DNA of 64,000 nt. It comes from Nostoc sp. FACHB-110. GTDB taxonomy: Bacteria; Cyanobacteriota; Cyanobacteriia; Cyanobacteriales; Nostocaceae. The notes under the pieces are model-generated. The model was not told the DNA's origin, ran no database searches, and was given only the letters and a program-made list of their open reading frames with translations. The DNA lies in NCBI RefSeq assembly GCF_014697425.1, contig NZ_JACJRU010000014.1, positions 1 to 64,000 on the forward strand, written 5' to 3'. This document shows, piece after piece, positions 63,390 to 64,000 of this stretch (positions within the stretch are counted from its first letter, which is position 1; the number at the start of each line of letters is the position of its first letter). The position numbers and the translations under genes were made by a program.

Positions 63390-63854
63390 TCAAGAGTCAC
63401 TCTGTAATTTATCTTTCATTACTTTGACTTGCGGGTAAGTAAGTAGCCAATTTTGTTTATCGTTAAGATGAAAGTACAAACCTTGAAATATTAACCGCAA
63501 GGCGATGCGCGTTCTCAAATAATACCTAATCAAATGAGTTCCTGGTTCGGCAAAAACATCATCATAGTTTTGACTGTAACCAAATGGCCGAGAACAGTAG
63601 CTACCAGCACCGGAAACTGTTAACACAAAAAATGGTGCTGCTTGATATTCATCAGGAACCATAAAAATACCATACACATGATGTTCGCCAAACCACGGCT
63701 GGACAATTACTTGCGCAGCCTGTACGGAGAACTTTTGGGTTTTTGAGGCTAAAAAAGCTTCCGAGTTACATTGAGAATCATTAACAGGCCACCAAAGGGT
63801 AACGATTAGCATTGTCAACAGCCCAATCAAAACATAGCTGATTTGACGAATCAT
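63390..63854 (-). CDS. Exported hypothetical protein
   Basis: A 154-residue protein from the ATG at 63,854, which begins a signal anchor (ISYVLIGLLTMLIVTLWW); the longer frame to 63,914 reads through a GAAGTGTG heptamer repeat and is not used. The rest is a small beta-rich domain (VQAAQVIVQPWFGEHHVYGI, APFFVLTVSGAGSYCSRPFG). No family recognised. Two Cys could form a disulfide. Confidence 0.6.
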   Translation of the reverse strand: MIRQISYVLIGLLTMLIVTLWWPVNDSQCNSEAFLASKTQKFSVQAAQVIVQPWFGEHHVYGIFMVPDEYQAAPFFVLTVSGAGSYCSRPFGYSQNYDDVFAEPGTHLIRYYLRTRIALRLIFQGLYFHLNDKQNWLLTYPQVKVMKDKLQSDS

Positions 63855-64000
63855 AATTTTATGAAGTGTGAAGAGTGAAGTTCGCAATGTATTCTGAATT
63901 AGAGAATTCGTCAAATCGCAAAATATCCGTTATATTCCCGTCAGGATGCATTAGTAAATATTCTTATGAGAATGAGTCGCAGAAGTCTCAAATTATTCAC

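Noticed and set aside
1..64000. tRNA, rRNA and common riboswitches
   Set aside because: Scanned by eye for T-loop GGTTCGAATCC-type patterns and known riboswitch cores; none convincing, though a dedicated search could find something missed.

Overview
The window comes from a cyanobacterium, most likely a filamentous, heterocyst-forming type of the Nostoc/Anabaena/Calothrix group. The evidence is the dense scatter of GCGATCGC octamers, typical cyanobacterial housekeeping genes (glgC, clpC, an 8-HDF-type photolyase, a lysA-cdaA-uppS cluster, DUF3143, DUF6464), heptanucleotide tandem repeats of the ACTTCAT/ACTTCAC type, many small palindromic dispersed repeats, and a PEP-CTERM protein. No rRNA, tRNA or CRISPR array was recognised.

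Layout. 0-2 kb: a MITE-like repeat and glgC. 2-9.5 kb: an island of peptidase-linked genes, namely a papain-like C1 peptidase, a caspase-nSTAND-WD40 protein, a divergent Trypco1-type small protein, a subtilisin, and a small protein resembling that subtilisin's own propeptide. 10-16 kb: a GH13 amylase, a 210-bp MITE, and a leftward group of DUF6464 protein, small ORF and a HEAT-repeat/membrane/NACHT protein. 16-27 kb: a PhnD-like binding protein, an ABM-domain protein, a TTC38-like TPR protein, a very large DUF2157-type membrane protein, a photolyase flanked by two related MITEs, and a GT2 glycosyltransferase. 27-34 kb: Tat-exported PhoX phosphatase, PEP-CTERM protein, D-aminoacylase-like amidohydrolase and a RelE-type toxin-antitoxin pair beside a duplicated 3' end of the amidohydrolase gene. 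34-39 kb: a membrane-anchored pYEATS-like protein, then five closely spaced genes (Mpo1-like, Rieske oxygenase, GNAT-like, Rieske oxygenase, di-iron protein) that look like an undescribed oxidative pathway. 39-44 kb: an antitoxin remnant and two inward-facing IS630-type elements enclosing a DUF262-HEPN pair, a likely defence cargo. 44-64 kb: mostly conserved genes: clpC, rimI, lysA, cdaA, uppS, DUF3143, a J protein, surE, an ABC exporter, galE, a TauE/SafE-ferric-reductase-like fusion with a secreted partner, an M28 peptidase and a GNAT.

How it fits together. The conserved genes cover glycogen synthesis, lysine and peptidoglycan precursors, c-di-AMP signalling, proteostasis and phosphate scavenging. 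The accessory genes fall in three places: the protease/STAND island at 2-9 kb, the NACHT region at 12-15 kb, and the toxin-antitoxin/oxidase/IS-flanked stretch at 33-44 kb. The best candidates for something new are the protease island with its free propeptide-like protein, the double-Rieske/di-iron cluster, and the IS630-bracketed DUF262-HEPN pair. All functions are read from sequence motifs and memory of families; no database search was run.
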